Part shown: piece after piece, positions 44,631-55,047 of the stretch
How positions within the stretch are numbered: the first letter of the stretch is position 1
Layout of the letters: each line of letters starts with the position of its first letter
DNA from: Liopterus haemorrhoidalis
Taxonomy: Eukaryota > Arthropoda > Insecta > Coleoptera > Dytiscidae
DNA length: 64,000 nucleotides
NCBI GenBank assembly: GCA_963971575.1
Contig: OZ020625.1
Span: 14,919,646-14,983,645 of the forward strand
Direction of reading: 5' to 3'
Position numbers and translations under genes: made by a program
Notes under the pieces: generated by a model
Database searches by the model: none
Seen by the model: only the letters and a program-made list of their open reading frames with translations
What the model was told of the DNA's origin: nothing

Positions 44631-46434
44631 ATGGTGTACTGTTTTGCTCCAGATTGCAATCATTATAGCCACATAGATAATTGCAAATTTTTTCGATTTC
44701 CAAAAGATGAATTAGAAAAACAACACTGGATAAAATTAATAAGGTAATGTATAGCTTTTTATATTGAAATAGTTCTTTATTTAACAAATGCACATTTGAC
44801 AGTCACATAATGGCAGAAAAAGTTCTTTACGTACAAGTTGGAAGCAGTATTTTTTCTATAAATGATCCATATCCAGATTTGACTACTAGAAATTAATTAA
44901 TAATAATGTTTATTTTATAATTGTACTTAATAATTATTGACCTTTGTAGATTTATTTATTTTATTTACATATGCGGAAATATAACGATCAATCGGTTTCG
45001 CATAACTTTTTGTTAATTCGTGTGTTAGTTCTCATCAATGGTACGGAAAAGTGACACTTTATATACTTGGTTTTGTGTATTATCTGTTAATAAATCTATT
45101 TTTTGCTACATATATGTATAGAAAGTTTTTATATTATGTAATTAATTCTTTTATATATTTTCAGGCGACAAGATAGACAACCCAGTAAACACTCTGTTTA
45201 CTGGGTTGGACCTACTATTTTTCTACATAATATGGCAAAACAGAGTGTTTGGTTTTCCCCAGAGAGAAAAAAAAATAAATAAAAAAAATAGAATATCCAA
45301 GTCCTCCTTCAGGAATTGAAGAATTAGAACTACCGCTTCTAGAACTTCCTCAATTTGATAATCCACAACCATCTACATCTGGATTAAATTTAATGCTAAC
45401 TGGAGTACCTGGCATAGATTTAATAGCACTACAACCAAGTACTTCTGCAGCGCAGTCCACGTACAGTATTGTACCGGAATCAGAAAATGTTTTGTTACAG
45501 AAGAAAATAGAAGATTTAACAAAACAATTAGAAATGGCCCATATATTTACGTTCTCAAAAATAATTGATAATGAAACGAGGATTTTTTTTGTACACGGGA
45601 ATGTCAAAGGACTCATTTCAAGTTTTGTACAATATGATTGAAAATATTCCTATAAATTATTATTTAAAATGGAATGTGACAATATTTTCAAAAATTGATC
45701 AATTATTTATTACATTGATGAAGTTAGGGCAAAATTTGCCACATGATGATTTGGCATGCCGCTTTGACTGTAGCACAGCTACAATTACAAATATTGTTGT
45801 TACGTGGGTAAATGTGTTACACAGCATAATTTTTAGGCAAATTATGTCAAGAATACCTAGCCGACATAAAAATAAAAAATGTTTGCCAACATGCTTCGCA
45901 ACATTTACTTATTGCAGAATTATTTTAGATTGCACAGAGATGCAATTAGCTGTTCCAAAAAATATAAAGAAACAACGCCTAACATATAGTTCATATAAAC
46001 ACAAAAACACGGCAAGAGGTTTGATAGGTGTGGCACCTAACGTTGTCATAACCTTTGTTAGTGAATTATATCCTGGATCTACATCAGATAAAAAAATTGT
46101 GAAAGATTGTGGAATTCTGGAACAGTTTGTGCCAGGCGACCTTATTCTAGCCGATAAAGGATTTTTAATAAACCACATACTACCTGAATCTGTATATTTA
46201 AATATACCACCTTTTTTAATGGCTGCCCAGTTTTCACCAGAAGAGTTTATCAAACGCAGAGTATTGCAAAGGCATACATGTTGAAAGAGCCATCAGTAGG
46301 ATGAAAAATTTTACATTTTTTACCTGCGACATTATTGCCATTTTCAACAACAATATTTCAGACGGTAGCTGGCTTGACGTTATTTCAGTATCCATTATTG
46401 GATGAAATTGCCGAAAACTTGGGAGAAGATAATT
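44631..46434 (+). pseudogene. THAP-DDE transposase with frameshifts
   Basis: Exon 1 (44631-44743) starts MVYCFAPDCNHYS, a THAP C-x4-C pair, with FFRFPK and HWIKLIR before the donor. The next exon (from about 45166) runs into a TAA near 45280 and has lost the expected Cys-His pair. The DDE part (45393-46434) has LDCTEMQL, GSTSDKKIV, LADKGFL and IHVERAISRMK, so the catalytic residues survive. An extra T in the run at about 45585 and a one-base shift near 46275 break the frame. The THAP-plus-DDE_Tnp_4 order matches the element at 30556, but the sequence is distant and no nuclease gene accompanies it. Element ends were not found. Confidence 0.78.
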
Positions 46435-46506
46435 AAATTAGTTATTTAATTAATAGTTGTAAATTACTTTGTTAAATTTTATTACACAATTTTGTATATA
46501 TATATA

Positions 46507-46800
46507 AGCTGTTCACTTTTGTAAGAACACACTAGATCTGGATATTTTGGTTACTTTTATGGTGTGTTACTGACTTTAAATGTCAATTAAAAATATTCCT
46601 TACGCTGTAAAACCGACTTTAGGTTGATAAGGTTATGATCACTATAATTAAAATATCATTTTTCATTATGACATATGTCAAATGGATCGACATTTTAAAA
46701 AAGTGACATTTTTTAATACCAACTTGACATGCAGCTTCAAAGGTGCAAACTATTGAAAACAAAATTCCCTCTTAGTTTGTTCTTACAAAAGTGAACTGCT
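46507..46800. mobile_element. MITE family A, copy 2
   Basis: The ends AGCTGTTCACTTTTGTAAGAA and TTCTTACAAAAGTGAACTGCT are flanked by TA, matching the copy at 379-711. Its right TA is also the left TA of the next MITE. Confidence 0.82.
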
Positions 46801-46802
46801 TA

Positions 46803-47209
46803 CAGTCTGTTTCAAACGCTTAGGCGGAACTAGATTTTGCAATTTAGTTACTTTCATCGCTTAAATCGTGCTTTTCGGCCGTTTTGTTTAAGCTTTGTAA
46901 ATCATACTTACAATAAACATTTTTTGGTTAAGGTTAATATCATTTTAAAACGTCATTTTCTTTATATTTTGATTTTTTGTGTAATTCTTAATACAAATTT
47001 CCCATTTATTTATTTTTTTGTCATTAAAATATATAAAAAAATAATTTAATTTTGACATAGGTCATTCGTTTCCATGGTTTCATTGTTGTAATTTTAAATT
47101 TTGACATTTCAACGTGAAAAATGAAATAACCCAAGAAAGGTCCCTTGTCGTGACAACCTAAAAGAACGAAATTCCCATTTAGTTCCGCCTAAGCGTTTGA
47201 AACAGACTG
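46803..47209. mobile_element. MITE family B, copy 2 (uninterrupted)
   Basis: 407 bp with inverted ends CAGTCTGTTTCAAACGC and GCGTTTGAAACAGACTG, flanked by TA. It provides the empty site for the mariner in copy 1. Confidence 0.85.
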
Positions 47210-47318
47210 TATTTACACTAATTTTCCCGCTTTTTTCGAAAACTCTTAAAATCGTCTGTCAACAGTTAGAAGGTGTCTTAGTAAAGTAGTTAAGTGTGTT
47301 AAAAAAAAAAAAATTATA

Positions 47319-48346
47319 ATGGCTGGTAGAGGGTTCCCAGCTCCTATATTTATAGTTGCGGCGAATGAATTCAGAGCCGAAAATTATATTTTTAGGGATA
47401 TAATTTTTCATAATAACATCAATTGCATCAAGTGGCTCGCAAAGCGAAGATTACTACACAACACCATGAGATGTAATCGATGTCCTTTATGAGGCTTGCT
47501 CAATGTATAGATGACTATCATTGGAGATGCAAGGAATGTGGGGCAGCGGCCAGTATTCGGTAGGATTCCTACTTTTCCCAGAGCCATTTAACATTCGAAC
47601 AGCTTCTAGTGATCCTATATGGTTGGGATAACGATTTCCTCCAAAAAGCTATAGCCCGTGAAGCAAGAATTAGAGAAGGATCTAACCATACCATTGTCGA
47701 CTGGTGTTCGTTCAACAGAGATCTGTGAACAGGATATTTTGAACAATCCTGTAACCATAGGTGGCTTACGGGATGACTATACTCCGAAAACTGTAGAAAT
47801 TGATGAGAGCAAATTTTTCCACCAAAAATACCATCGGGGAATGTGGAGGGAAGGCCACTGGGTTTTCGGTGGAATTGAAAGGGATACTGGCAGATGCTTT
47901 TTGGTGGAGATTCCGGACCGAACTGCGCGGCAACCCTCACTGCCTTCATTGAAAGGTTAATATAAATGTGCTCGTGCACATTTATATAAATGTATATATG
48001 ATTTATTGTCTGTTTCTGTATTTGTGTGTATGTGTCTGTAAAAATGGTTTAATATCTTAGGTACATTTTGCCCGGCTCCTATATCATAATTTCAGACGGC
48101 TGGCGGGCCTACAATAATATGGCGGAAATAGGAGGCGGCATATACGAACACCAGGTGATCGTGCATGAAGAGAATTTCGTGGATCCCGATGACCGCAACA
48201 TCCGCACACAGAATGTTGAAAATATGTGGATGAGGGCCAAAAGAAAACTGCGTCGGCAGCACGAGTTCATATGGCGTAATAAGCATAGAAATAAAAATAT
48301 TTTTGCCAAATTTATAATTTGTATAACAGAACAATATCCGGTGTAA
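47319..48346 (+). pseudogene. Merlin (ISXO2-type) transposase, copy 1
   Basis: The start reads MAGRGFPAP and continues with KWLAKRRLL and a zinc-ribbon-like CNRC...WRCKECG, with stops and frameshifts before 47650. The DDE part follows: VEIDESKFFHQKYHRG, GHWVFGGIERDTGRCFLVE, an intron (about 47957-48060), then SDGWRAYNNMAEIGGGIY, RTQNVENMWMRAKRKLR and EFIWRNKHRNKN. These are signature motifs of Merlin transposases, eukaryotic relatives of bacterial ISXO2/IS1016. Several early disruptions make it inactive. Confidence 0.82.
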
Positions 48347-48713
48347 ATGTGTATAAATTGTGTAAATGTGTGTATATAAAGTGTGTAAATGTGTGTATAT
48401 AATGTAATATTATTATCATTCAATCCTTCGACCACTCTGTTACGACTGCTCGACGAGAGGGAAATTCTAACAGTCTACGTAAATATTCTTCGGGCTCGTC
48501 TTCTGTCCATCTTCTCCCTTTTTTCCAAAAAATAATAATAATTATTAGAAATTGTTTATTAGATATTCAAAATTTAATAATAATTATTTTATGAAGAATG
48601 TTATGAAGGATAATCGGTAAAGGTAACTTTTAGCTACCTTTAACATGCATACTGTTCAGCACAGGGCCTTGGTCTAACGAATTTCACACACCGTTGCCAA
48701 GTGTAATTGCTAT
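48347..48713. other. Spacer between Merlin copy 1 and element D'
   Basis: GTGTGTAAATGTG repeats lie near 48340-48400, followed by non-coding DNA. No gene found. Confidence 0.4.
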
Positions 48714-49911
48714 TGGGCTCAACAGCGCTATGAAGTGACGCCAAGCGGACTATAACTGAACTAAGCGAAACGAGTAATAGTTTATTGTTTACATCTGGTT
48801 TACATGTGTTTTCTCGTGTAGTTTGTATTGCTTTTAAAAGTTAGTGTTGCAGTTTGTTTGTTATATTAACTTTTGATAGCAATTATTATTCTTTTTTATA
48901 TTACTTTATGTTATAATGAGTTATTATAACACAAATTGGTGTGTGTTTGGCTGTCAATCTAGAAAAGGAAGTAACAAAAATATTTACTTCCACTATTTTC
49001 CAAATGAGAAACAATTTGTGAACTGTTAATAAATTTGGTGCTGTGGAAGTGATAATAACAAACTAGTATTTATTAAACAAATTAAATAAAAAACAAACAC
49101 TAAATTATAAAAATCCTTTTCGAACATAATTAAATATCTACCCGGGTAATTTTAATGCAGAATTAGGGCAAGCGGTCTCAAATTCTGTACGCAGCTTTTC
49201 TAATACATTTTCACTGAACTTTCAGTGCCTGCTTTTGTTTTTAATCAATTTATTTAGGCAAGGAGTTTCTAACAGAGGTTTCGGTTCATACTGTTGTAAG
49301 ACAGGTTTCTTAAAAGTAGACCACAGGCATTTTAAATCTGTGCTGGTTAATATTTCCATACTCAATATATTGTTTCTGGAACAAAAAGTAAAACCAACAG
49401 AAACCACACAAAAAAAAGATAAATCAAATATTTCACAATCAATCAATGCCCTGATCTTGGCTTCTTTCATTTTGGTTTGTTAACCACCTGGCACAAAATA
49501 ATAGGATAGCTGAAATGTGTTTGCATGTAGTTCCTGCTTTACATGTGCAGGACATATTTAAAACTTCAACATCATTACTAAATTTTAATTTCCCAGTGAC
49601 TTCGTGAGGTGGTGTTCTCAAACTGCTTGTTTGTAAACATAACCCACATATGTCGACATGCTCATCATTTTTGTCCAAAATTCCGCACAACATAAGATTT
49701 CCGGCGTTTAACAACTCTTCTCCTTCAACTACACAACTAGAAGAAGGTGTTGCACTCAAAAAAATTAAATAATTTAATAAGGATAGCTGTTTATTATCCA
49801 TTGCAAATCGATGATTTAACATGTAAACAAATATGGACAACTTTCACATTACTCGTTTCAATCAGCTGTTCACAGCGCTCGTAGCGCCGCCATCGGGCAT
49901 TGTTGTATCCA
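48714..49911. mobile_element. ISL2EU-type element D', inverted copy of D
   Basis: The ends TGGGCTCAACA and TGTTGTATCCA are flanked by AT. It is almost identical to D (35360-36573) in opposite orientation: the nuclease SWIM exon is on the minus strand (49800-49488) and the THAP start on the plus strand (48917-49020). It shares the same internal deletion, so both derive from one deleted parent. Confidence 0.88.
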
Positions 49912-50009
49912 ATAACATCTGTCACAAAGGTTTAAGGTTAGCGTGTGTTAGTAACTGTTTGTCTAACTCGTGTATGTATTATCTGTTTTTAAAAGAAGAA
50001 ATTATTAAA

Positions 50010-51128
50010 ATGGCTGGTAGAGGAATTCCTGCCTCTACAACAATAGCCGCAGCTAATGAAGTTTTGAACGACAAACAAATAAGAGCAGAGACTTACACTA
50101 TGGCCAGTAATGTCCATTTTGAAGAAAATATTGATGCCATCAAGTGGCTTGCAAGGAGAAGCTTGTTTCTTAACTTCATGCGATACAATCAGTGCAATGT
50201 GAGGTCTGCCAAAACGATCTCATTTTACATTCTGAACCCATAGGCGGCTTAATTGAGGACAGCAAAAATTGTTGAGATTGATGAAAGTAAATTTTTTCAT
50301 CGAAAATACCATCGAGGAGCGTTGAGGGTTGAAGGCCATTGGGTGTTTGGTGGCACTGAGAGGGCGACGGGCAGGTGTTTCCTCGTGGAGGTGCCTGACA
50401 ACACAAGAGCTACTCTTACTCCCATCATTGAAAGGTTAATAAAAAAAATAATGCATGTGCATGTTTATTCAAATACGCAGGTGGTTCCTGGTGGAGGTGC
50501 CTGACCGCGCAAGAGCTCTTACTCCCATCATTGAAAGGTAAATAAATAAAAAATGCCTGTGCATATTTATTTAAATACGAGCATATATAATATGCATGTA
50601 GTATAAAAATGTGTGTGTTTGTGCGTGGTAGAATATACTGGCCATGTCAGGATTTTGTATGCTTATATACGAATCATCGTTTCAGATTTTCCTTTTGAGT
50701 AATTATTTTATTATATGAATTAAATTTTAAAATGGTTTGATAAGATCTTTAGGTATATATTGCCCAGGACACACATCATGTGTGACGGTTGGGCGGCATA
50801 CAATCAGCTGTATTCTGTAGGAGGAGGTATTTATCTCCACGACGCTGTTGTCTATGAGCATAACATCGTGGATCCACATGACCCCTTGATCCATACACAA
50901 AATGTGGAGAACATGTGGATGCGAGCGAAAAGGAAGTTACGCAGTCAGTTTGGCACGTTGCAGGACCTATTTCGTTCATACTTGCACGAATTCATATGGC
51001 GGAATAAGAACAGAGGGAAAGATTTGTTCTCTGAATTTTTAATAAGCTTAAAAGAACAATACCCCTTGTAGGTCACGTTTATATGGACATACTAAAATAT
51101 TGCCTGTTCCTCCTGAAACACCCTGTAT
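50010..51128 (+). pseudogene. Merlin transposase, copy 2, internally deleted
   Basis: The start MAGRGIPAS is intact to QCNV, where about 300 bases are missing. The sequence resumes with VEIDESKFFHRKYHRG, FGGTERATGRCFLVEVP, an intron beginning at 50435, and a last exon 50753-51071 (CDGWAAYNQL, TQNVENMWMRAKRKLRSQFG, LHEFIWRNKNRGKDLFSEF). The segment GTGGAGGTGCCTGAC to CATTGAAAG is partly duplicated at about 50480-50540. The element ends near 51128 with CCTCCTGAAACACCCTGT. Confidence 0.84.
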
Positions 51129-51164
51129 ATTTATTAGGGTAGTACAGATTAATATAGATTAGGT

Positions 51165-51336
51165 CAGTGTTTCTCAACTGGTGGTTCGCGAACCACCTTA
51201 TAAATTATTAATAAATTAGAGGCTTATAAATTATTATTTTTGAAATTTTTTGTTCATTTTTTTATGATAGAAAAATCCGCGGTAGAAAATTAAATATTTT
51301 TCTGGTCCACGGCACGTTTTCAGTTGAGAAACACTG
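51165..51336. mobile_element. hAT MITE, 172 bp
   Basis: The ends CAGTGTTTCTCAACTG and CAGTTGAGAAACACTG are inverted. The 8 bp duplications are GATTAGGT and GATTAGAT, with one mismatch. Confidence 0.85.
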
Positions 51337-51344
51337 GATTAGAT

Positions 51345-51517
51345 TATAGGGTTAGTTAGTATAAATAGCATAGTATAGATTAGGTTAATATAGATAGGAT
51401 AGGGTAATATAGATAGGCATAGACAGGATAGAGTAGATTAGGTTTGTATAGATTAGGTTAGTATAGATTAGGTTAGTATAGGGTAGTATAGATTAGGTTA
51501 GGTAGGTTAGGTTAGGA
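51345..51517. repeat. Degenerate TAGATTAGGTTAGTA tandem repeat
   Basis: Irregular copies of TAGATTAGGTTAGTATAG, including short TTAGG-like stretches near 51500. It hosts both neighbouring hAT MITEs. Too irregular to be telomeric DNA. Confidence 0.65.
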
Positions 51518-51725
51518 CAGGGGTTGGCAGAGCGCGGCTTGCGAGCCGTATGTGGCTCTGAGGACATTCGTGTGGCTCTTTAAATTAAGTTGAGAAGGAA
51601 TAAAATTTAGAATATATTCAAAAAGTCATGAATTAAAACAAAATTATGGCTCTTTAAAATGTTTCCAGATGCCGTAAAGGGTGAATTTGGCACTTTGGCG
51701 TCTAAAGTTTGCCGGTCGACTCCTG
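51518..51725. mobile_element. hAT MITE, 208 bp
   Basis: Ends CAGGGGTTGGCAGA and TTTGCCGGTCGACTCCTG, with the perfect 8 bp duplication GGTTAGGA at 51510-51517 and 51726-51733. Confidence 0.86.
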
Positions 51726-51733
51726 GGTTAGGA

Positions 51734-52286
51734 GAACTAAGAGCTTCCATTTAATTTTTTTAAACAAAATTTAAATAATTTTCCAAATATTGCAGCGTTT
51801 TTTTCTGCATTTGTTTCGTATTCAAGTCTTCATTAGATTAATAAGAAATATTTTACACTGTAAAAATACATTATTTTTTTACTATTTTTAATTCCAAAAA
51901 ATACACGCACTATCTTAGCTATAAATACAAAAAGTCCATAAAATTATTAGCCATAATTTAACCATGAATTAAAAAAATAATTATTTTTTTCAAAAACACA
52001 AAAACTGCCGTATTTTTCAAAAACACAATCTGATCAAAAATTCTTCAACAATCAAAACACAAATCTACAAGTCAGCAGACTTTTCGGCGTGCCAACTAGT
52101 CACTGCAGATTAACCCAGGAGTTGTAAACAATAGACCTGGCAGAGGAAACTACATGCAGCTTATAATTGGTAAGTAATTTGTATTTTTTCTACGACCATA
52201 AGTAGTTATTATTATTAATTTTTTATTTTTTACTTTTTATAAGGATTGCTACAGCAGCTATGAATCTCCACTAAGAAGCGCCTGCA
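51734..52286. other. No gene seen
   Basis: AT-rich DNA without a recognised gene or element end. Confidence 0.4.
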
Positions 52287-52392
52287 AATTTCTTTCACTA
52301 TAGACCTGTTCTCAGACGCATAATAAAAATTCTGAACAGACATCTTTACCGCCAGATGAATTCACGCAGATATGAAGGAAATAGGACCTCAC
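52287..52392 (-). pseudogene. Merlin transposase 3' relic, copy 4
   Basis: The minus strand reads LFPSYLREFIWR, then a stop, then LFRIFIMRL. This is the Merlin C-terminal SYLHEFIWRNKNRGKDLFSEFLI region in damaged form. It lies directly outside the end of copy 3. Confidence 0.6.
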
Positions 52393-52395
52393 CCT

Positions 52396-53600
52396 ATACA
52401 GGGTGTTTCAGGAGGAACAGGCAATATTTTAGAAGGTGGTAATACCTATAGAGACTATTTGGAATAAAAAAGTCCGTATAAACGTGACCTACAAGCCGTA
52501 TTGTTCTTTCACGCTTATTAAAAATTCAGAGAACAAATCTTTCCCTCTGTTCTTATTCCGCCACATAAACTCGTGCAGGTACAAATGAAATAGGTCCCGC
52601 AAAATATGCCAAACTGTCTGCGTAACTTCCTTTTCGCTCGCCTCCACATGTTCTCCACATTTTGTGTATGGATCAAGGGGTTATGTGGATCCACGAAGTT
52701 ATGCTCATAGACAATAGCGTCGTGAAGATAAATATCTCCTCCTACAGCATACAGCTGATTGTATGCCGTCCAACCGTCAGACATGATGTGTGTCCCGGGC
52801 AATATATACCTAAAGATCTTATCAAACCTATCTAAAATTCAATGATGGGAGCAAGAGTAGCTCTTGCGCGGTCAGGCACCTGCCCGTCCACATCTCAGTG
52901 CCACCAAACCCAATGGCCTTCAGCCCTCAGCGCTCCCCGATGGTATTTCCGATGAAAAAATTTATTTTCATCAATCTCAACAATTTTTGCTGTGAAGTCC
53001 TCATTTAAGCCGCCTATGGGTTCAGAATGTAAAATGAGATCGTGTTGGCAGACCGCCCGGTTAAATGAGCACCAATGGACAATAGTTTTATGATTGTTCG
53101 AGTTGCGTCCTGCTTTTCGGCTCAAATATTTGAGGTAAATCTTGTGACCACAAATATATAATAGTGACCAGTTGACGCAGTGTTAGATGCGACCCGTAAA
53201 AGTAAGAATTACTACGGACACTACTCGCAACCTCACAGTCACTACATTTCCAGCGAAAGCTGTCAATTGATTGTCCATACTGGACAAACGATATCAATAC
53301 ATTGCATTGGTTGCATCGCATGAAGTTACGAAGCAAGCCTCTCCTTGCTAGCCACTTGATCAATCTTTATCATCTTTAGCATCAATACTTTCCTCAAAAT
53401 GGACATTACCGGCCATAGTGCAAGACTCTGCTCTTATTTGTTCATCGTTTAAAACTTCATAAACTGCAACTATTGTCGTGAGGGCAGGAATTCCTCTACC
53501 AGCCATTTTAATAGTTTTTTCTTTTATAACAGACAATACATACACGAGTTAGACAGTAAGACTACTAATCTTAAACCTTTGTGACATGTTAATAAAAGTA
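52396..53600 (-). pseudogene. Merlin transposase, copy 3 (element end at 52396)
   Basis: The coding relic runs 53506-52489. The minus strand starts MAGRGIPAL and contains KWLARRGLLRNFMRCNQC, WKCSDCE (zinc ribbon), HWCSFNRAVCQHD, VEIDENKFFHRKYHRG, SDGWTAYNQL and TQNVENMW, ending LISVKEQYGL. It is the fullest Merlin copy here but has several frameshifts. The 3' terminal repeat ACAGGGTGTTTCAGG starts near 52398 and mirrors the end of copy 2, so the two copies lie tail to tail. Confidence 0.82.
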
Positions 53601-55010
53601 CGTGGAAAAAAATGATTTATTGTGTTAAACTGACGTTCCGGCCAATTTATGGAAACATCGCAGACCGCAATGTTTCCTGGCAGATTGTTGAAAAACGTCT
53701 TTCATAATAGGATTCGCTCGACTGTGAATTATATCATTCTTATGATAGGTCGCAGTTGAACAGTATCTCCAACCTACAGGAAAGGTCTGTCTTATTATTC
53801 CAACTTTTTAAGTTGGAATTCTCAAGACACGAGTTGAGGGCTGACAGCCCGGTACTCTACCCTAGGACTAGATAAGATAAGGAAAGTCACCAGTCGCTCC
53901 TTACCTCGGCTGCCTGGACTCATCTTCTCTCCGCTTCTCGGCAGATAGAAGAGCTCCAAAGCAACACTCGCTTCTCGGCGAGACTAGTTGTAGCATTCGC
54001 TTCTCAGCAAGCGCTTCACCGCCTCCACACTCGCTACACGGCAAGTGCTTCGCCGCCTCCACACTCGCTCTCAGTTCCTAGCCGCCTCCAGACTCGCTTT
54101 TAGGCCGAGCCCGGAATATCCTGCCTACACCGCCGACGCAGTACCACGACTCAACGCTGGACCGTCGCCGAGGGAAGGCATCAACAACTTCACCGACGGG
54201 TCCTTCTTCAACGCCTCCGGGTCCGACATCTTCCGCCCCCGCTGCCAACCGCCGCCATCGGGCTCAAATTCATCAGCCCACCGGCCCCGTTCCAGCAGCG
54301 GCAACAACATCAGCGTCGCCATCAGGATCGACTTCTGCCGCTCCCGCTGCCAGAAGCCGCGTCCAAACAACATTTGGACCACGCACCGGCTCCACAACAG
54401 CAGCGGCCACAACATCAGCACCGCCGCCACCGATACCGACAGCCGCCGCCCCCGCTTCCAAACGTCGTATTCGGGCTTATTTTAATCCGCTCGCCGGCCC
54501 CGTTCCAGCAGCGGCAACCACATCAGCATCACCGCCCCCGACGTCAAATTTCGCGTGCGGGCTCTTTCTAAACGGCGCTAGGACCCCGTCACCACTACTA
54601 CTATCATCAACTGCGTTACCGCCCCCATCGCCGCCTTCCGGCACTACAAAACTTCAATTACAAAAATCCAAACAACATGTGTGGGCTCTGCACATCGATG
54701 CGCTAGCTCCGACACACCACTTCTCATCGCTACTAATGTCCGACGACGCTATCATCATCACTATCGCCGCGACGCCCACCCCCATGTGGACGCCGTCGCC
54801 AACAACGACGCTCGCCTTCCTTCACATCCCTACCTACAATCCTACCTTAAATATTGTACTATTTATGTCGTTCTATTGTTAACATGCTTATATCATATAT
54901 TTTACACTGTTGTTATGTTTCATATCTTATTTCTTGTTTAATAAATGTCTAAATTCACATTGTTTGTATATCTTTTACAGCAATCCTTGGGGCATCACGT
55001 TCTCTTTTCA
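53601..55010 (+). other. GC-rich tract of unknown identity
   Basis: The GC content is far above the surroundings from about 53880 to 54840. The sequence contains repeated CGCTTCTCGGC and GCCGCCTCCACACTCGCT, then Pro/Ser/Thr-rich triplet DNA (CAACAACATCAGC-like blocks recur near 54300, 54400 and 54510). AATAAA lies near 54940. An open frame at 54045-54485 has no recognised similarity and a low-complexity composition. A solo LTR or retroelement 5' region, or an uncharacterised exon/CpG island, are possible. Confidence 0.35.
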
Positions 55011-55047
55011 GGCACTTAGTGCGACATGGCTTTGAGTTTTATCTCAG

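Noticed and set aside
51490..51520. A telomere (TTAGG)n array
   Set aside because: Only a few irregular TTAGG-like units inside a longer degenerate repeat; not a telomeric tract.
54045..54485. A 146-codon protein gene in the GC-rich tract
   Set aside because: Low-complexity Pro/Ser/Arg composition, open frames on both strands as expected of GC-rich DNA, no recognised domain and no splice support.
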